This document shows, piece by piece, positions 61,976-64,000 of a stretch of DNA of 64,000 nucleotides (position 1 is its first letter; every line of letters starts with the position of its first letter). The notes beneath the pieces are model-generated. The model was not told the origin of the DNA, ran no database searches, and saw nothing but the letters and a program-made list of their open reading frames with translations. Source of the DNA: Pseudomonas sp. Choline-02u-1 (GTDB lineage Bacteria; Pseudomonadota; Gammaproteobacteria; Pseudomonadales; Pseudomonadaceae); the NCBI RefSeq assembly GCF_002836515.1, contig NZ_PJBC01000004.1:361148-425147 (forward strand), in the 5' to 3' direction. Both the position numbers and the translations under genes were made by a program.

Positions 61976-64000
61976 ATGAGCAGTGTTGTTGCCGTCGTCA
62001 AAAGCATTGTCGGTCAGGTTTTCGTGGTGTCCCCAGAGGGCGTGCGTCGCGTACTCGTTGAAGGCGATCGCCTGTATGTTGGCGATCAGATCGACACCGG
62101 TCTGTCCGGCGCCGTGTCGCTGGAATTGGCCGATGGCCGCACCCTTGACCTGGGTCGCGATACGCAGTGGAGCGCCAATGCGCCCGACTCCAGCACCGAC
62201 CTGGCCGAAGCCACCGCGCAAGCTGCGCCATCGGTTGAAGAACTGCAGCAAGCCATCGCCGCCGGCGTCGACCCGACCACCGCGCTTGAATCCACCGCTG
62301 CAGGCCCGACTGCCGCAGGTACCGGCGGTGCTGCCGGCGGTGGTCACAGCTTCGTCATGCTCGACGCCACCGCTGGCCGCGTCGATCCGACCATTGGCTT
62401 CCCCACGGCGGGCATCAATTCTGCCGCGCAAGCTGCGCAGGACACCACCGGCGGCCTGACCACCGATACCACCACCAATGCGCTGCGTGATTCGACCCTG
62501 AGCCTCAGCGCCACGCCGACTATCACCGAAGCGGGCGGCGTGCTTGTGTACACCGCGACCCTGACCCAGGCGCCGCTGACTGACCTGACCATTACCCTGT
62601 CCAACGGCGCAGTGATCGTCATCCCGGCCGGCGCCACCACTGGCACCGTCAACGTGCCGCTGGCACCGAACGACACGGTCTATAACGACCAGACCCAAAT
62701 CGACGTGACCGTCACCGGCACCACCGGCGGCAACGGCATCACCGTGACCCCGCCGAACATTCCGGCGACCACGCAAGTCACCGACACCGTCGATACCACT
62801 ACCGTCACTCTGACGGCTGGCTCGAGCGTGACTGAAGGTGGCCAGATTACCTACACCGCGACGCTGACTAACCCGGCGCAAACTCCGGTGACAGTCACCC
62901 TGTCGAACGGTTCGACCATCACCATCGGCGCTGGCCAGACGACCGGTACCGTCAATGTGCCGACAGCGGCCAATGACGTTTACAACAATGGCAGCACCGT
63001 CAGCACCACGATCACCGGCGCTACCGGCGGTAACTTTGAAAATCTGGTGCCGAACGCGACACCAGCAGTCACCACGATTACTGACTCGGTCGACAACACC
63101 GGCCTGACACTGACCGCGACCAACAACATCGTTGAAGGCGGTCAGATCACTTACACCGCGACGCTGACTAACCCGGCGCAAACTCCGGTGACCGTCACCC
63201 TGTCGAACGGTTCGACCATCACCATCGGCGCTGGCCAGACGACCGGTACCGTCAATGTGCCGACAGCGGCCAATGACGTTTACAACAATGGCACTACAGT
63301 CAGCACCACGATCACGGGCGCTACCGGCGGCAATTTCGAGAACCTGGTGCCGAACGCGACACCAGCCGTTACCACCATTACCGACTCGGTCGATAACACC
63401 GGCCTGACCCTGACCGCGACCAACAACATCGTCGAAGGCGGTCAGATCACTTACACCGCGACCCTGACTAACCCGGCGCAAACCCCGGTAACCGTCACCC
63501 TGTCGAACGGCTCGACCATCACCATTGCAGCCGGCGAAACCGTTGGCACCGTCAACGTGCCGACAGCGGCCAATGACGTTTACAACAATGGCACTACAGT
63601 CAGCACCACGATCACCGGCGCTACCGGCGGCAATTTCGAAAACCTGGTGCCAAACACCACGCCAGCCGTTACCACGATTACTGACTCGGTCGACAACACC
63701 GGCCTGACCCTGACAGCGACCAACAACATCGTTGAAGGCGGTCAGATCACTTACACCGCAACACTGACCAATCCGGCGCAGACGCCGGTGACCGTCACCC
63801 TGTCCAACGGCTCGACCATCACCATTGCAGCCGGCGAAACCGTTGGCACCGTCAACGTGCCGACAGCGGCCAATGACGTTTACAACAATGGCACTACAGT
63901 CAGCACCACGATCACGGGCGCTACCGGCGGCAACTTCGAGAACCTGGTGCCGAACGCGACACCAGCCGTTACCACCATTACCGACTCGGTCGACAACACC
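61976..64000 (+). CDS. lapA: LapA giant adhesin, N-terminal part (continues beyond window)
   Basis: 675 codons are visible. The N-terminal retention module (residues 1-105, MSSVVAVVKSIVGQVFVVSPEG; VGDQIDTGLSGAVSLELADGRTLDLGRD) folds in the periplasm and plugs LapE, keeping the adhesin on the surface. The LapG protease site TAAG is at 107-110, and a second TAAG follows at 112-115. A Gly/Ala linker and then about 100-residue beta-rich repeats begin near 170 (TLSLSATPTITEAGGVLVYTATLTQAPLTDLTITLSNG). The C-terminal secretion signal is beyond the window. LapD and LapG, the usual control pair, are not in the window. Confidence in identity is very high. Confidence 0.95.
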   Translation, partial: MSSVVAVVKSIVGQVFVVSPEGVRRVLVEGDRLYVGDQIDTGLSGAVSLELADGRTLDLGRDTQWSANAPDSSTDLAEATAQAAPSVEELQQAIAAGVDPTTALESTAAGPTAAGTGGAAGGGHSFVMLDATAGRVDPTIGFPTAGINSAAQAAQDTTGGLTTDTTTNALRDSTLSLSATPTITEAGGVLVYTATLTQAPLTDLTITLSNGAVIVIPAGATTGTVNVPLAPNDTVYNDQTQIDVTVTGTTGGNGITVTPPNIPATTQVTDTVDTTTVTLTAGSSVTEGGQITYTATLTNPAQTPVTVTLSNGSTITIGAGQTTGTVNVPTAANDVYNNGSTVSTTITGATGGNFENLVPNATPAVTTITDSVDNTGLTLTATNNIVEGGQITYTATLTNPAQTPVTVTLSNGSTITIGAGQTTGTVNVPTAANDVYNNGTTVSTTITGATGGNFENLVPNATPAVTTITDSVDNTGLTLTATNNIVEGGQITYTATLTNPAQTPVTVTLSNGSTITIAAGETVGTVNVPTAANDVYNNGTTVSTTITGATGGNFENLVPNTTPAVTTITDSVDNTGLTLTATNNIVEGGQITYTATLTNPAQTPVTVTLSNGSTITIAAGETVGTVNVPTAANDVYNNGTTVSTTITGATGGNFENLVPNATPAVTTITDSVDNT
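62791..64000 (+). repeat. 300-bp tandem repeats in lapA
   Basis: Units of exactly 300 bp (100 aa) begin at 62791, 63091, 63391, 63691 and 63991. Units two to four are nearly identical, with scattered differences that are mostly silent; for example GGCGCTGGCCAGACG alternates with GCAGCCGGCGAAACC. The first unit and the stretch before it (62490-62790) are more diverged. Confidence 0.95.

Noticed and set aside
61973..63481. 502-codon minus-strand frame opposite lapA
   Set aside because: Its repeated segments are the complement of the lapA repeats.
62791..64000. CRISPR-like or satellite repeat array
   Set aside because: The 300-bp units are in-frame protein repeats of LapA without spacers.

Overview
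The window looks like chromosome of a fluorescent-group Pseudomonas. The support is about 60% GC in the core genes, two families of short extragenic palindromes typical of that group (cores CTGCCGAAGGCTGCGATC and GGGAGCGAGCTTGCTCGCG), a lapEBC/lapA adhesin locus, pgaABCD, aaeXAB-like and emrAB-like pumps, and a TauD-type sulfur operon. This is inference from gene content; no 16S or other marker gene is present.

Positions 1 to about 28,850 are an accessory region rich in defence genes. Its right edge is a 45-bp copy of the 3' half of a tRNA-Arg(CCG) gene (28809-28853), a normal tyrosine-recombinase attachment scar, followed by an intrinsic terminator. From left to right the minus strand carries a truncated STY4851/ECs_5259-like protein (possibly DruH-like; it runs off the left edge), a DUF262+HNH (GmrSD-like) nuclease, the wreck of a 5'-nucleotidase gene, and a type I restriction-modification operon hsdR-rmuC-hsdM-hsdS. 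Directly upstream of hsdR is an RtcR-like sigma-54 activator with a CARF-like sensor domain. A strong sigma-54 (-24/-12) promoter fills the 50-bp gap between the two genes, so restriction is probably switched on by a ligand or RNA signal.

Divergent from the activator is an eight-gene plus-strand cassette (15073-21909): XRE-type regulator, YaaW/DUF3944-like protein with a zinc ribbon, 47-aa membrane peptide, coiled-coil NYN/PIN-type nuclease, radical SAM enzyme, PHP phosphoesterase, PRPP-loop phosphoribosyltransferase-like protein and DXD glycosyltransferase. It faces a convergent gene (21916-23400) that fuses a GT9 heptosyltransferase domain to a DUF120 (CTP-dependent riboflavin kinase)-like domain. 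I recognise no described system with this composition. It is the best candidate in the window for a new pathway, possibly one making and attaching a nucleoside- or sugar-phosphate-like compound. A two-gene McrBC-like system (23850-28534) completes the region, and a single-gene Mrr-type endonuclease lies just beyond the tRNA scar.

From about 30.4 kb onward the content is ordinary chromosome: a small acidic protein, YbhB/PEBP protein, Rieske-FAD reductase, pgaDCBA (poly-N-acetylglucosamine), a YdgA-like protein, a MarR-controlled AaeAB-type efflux operon with its own outer-membrane factor, a ParDE toxin-antitoxin pair, DUF2789, a LysR gene with an EmrAB-OMF pump, a sulfonate-type ABC transporter and dioxygenase without a binding protein, and lapEBC divergent from the start of the giant adhesin gene lapA. 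LapA is cut off by the right edge within exact 300-bp repeats.
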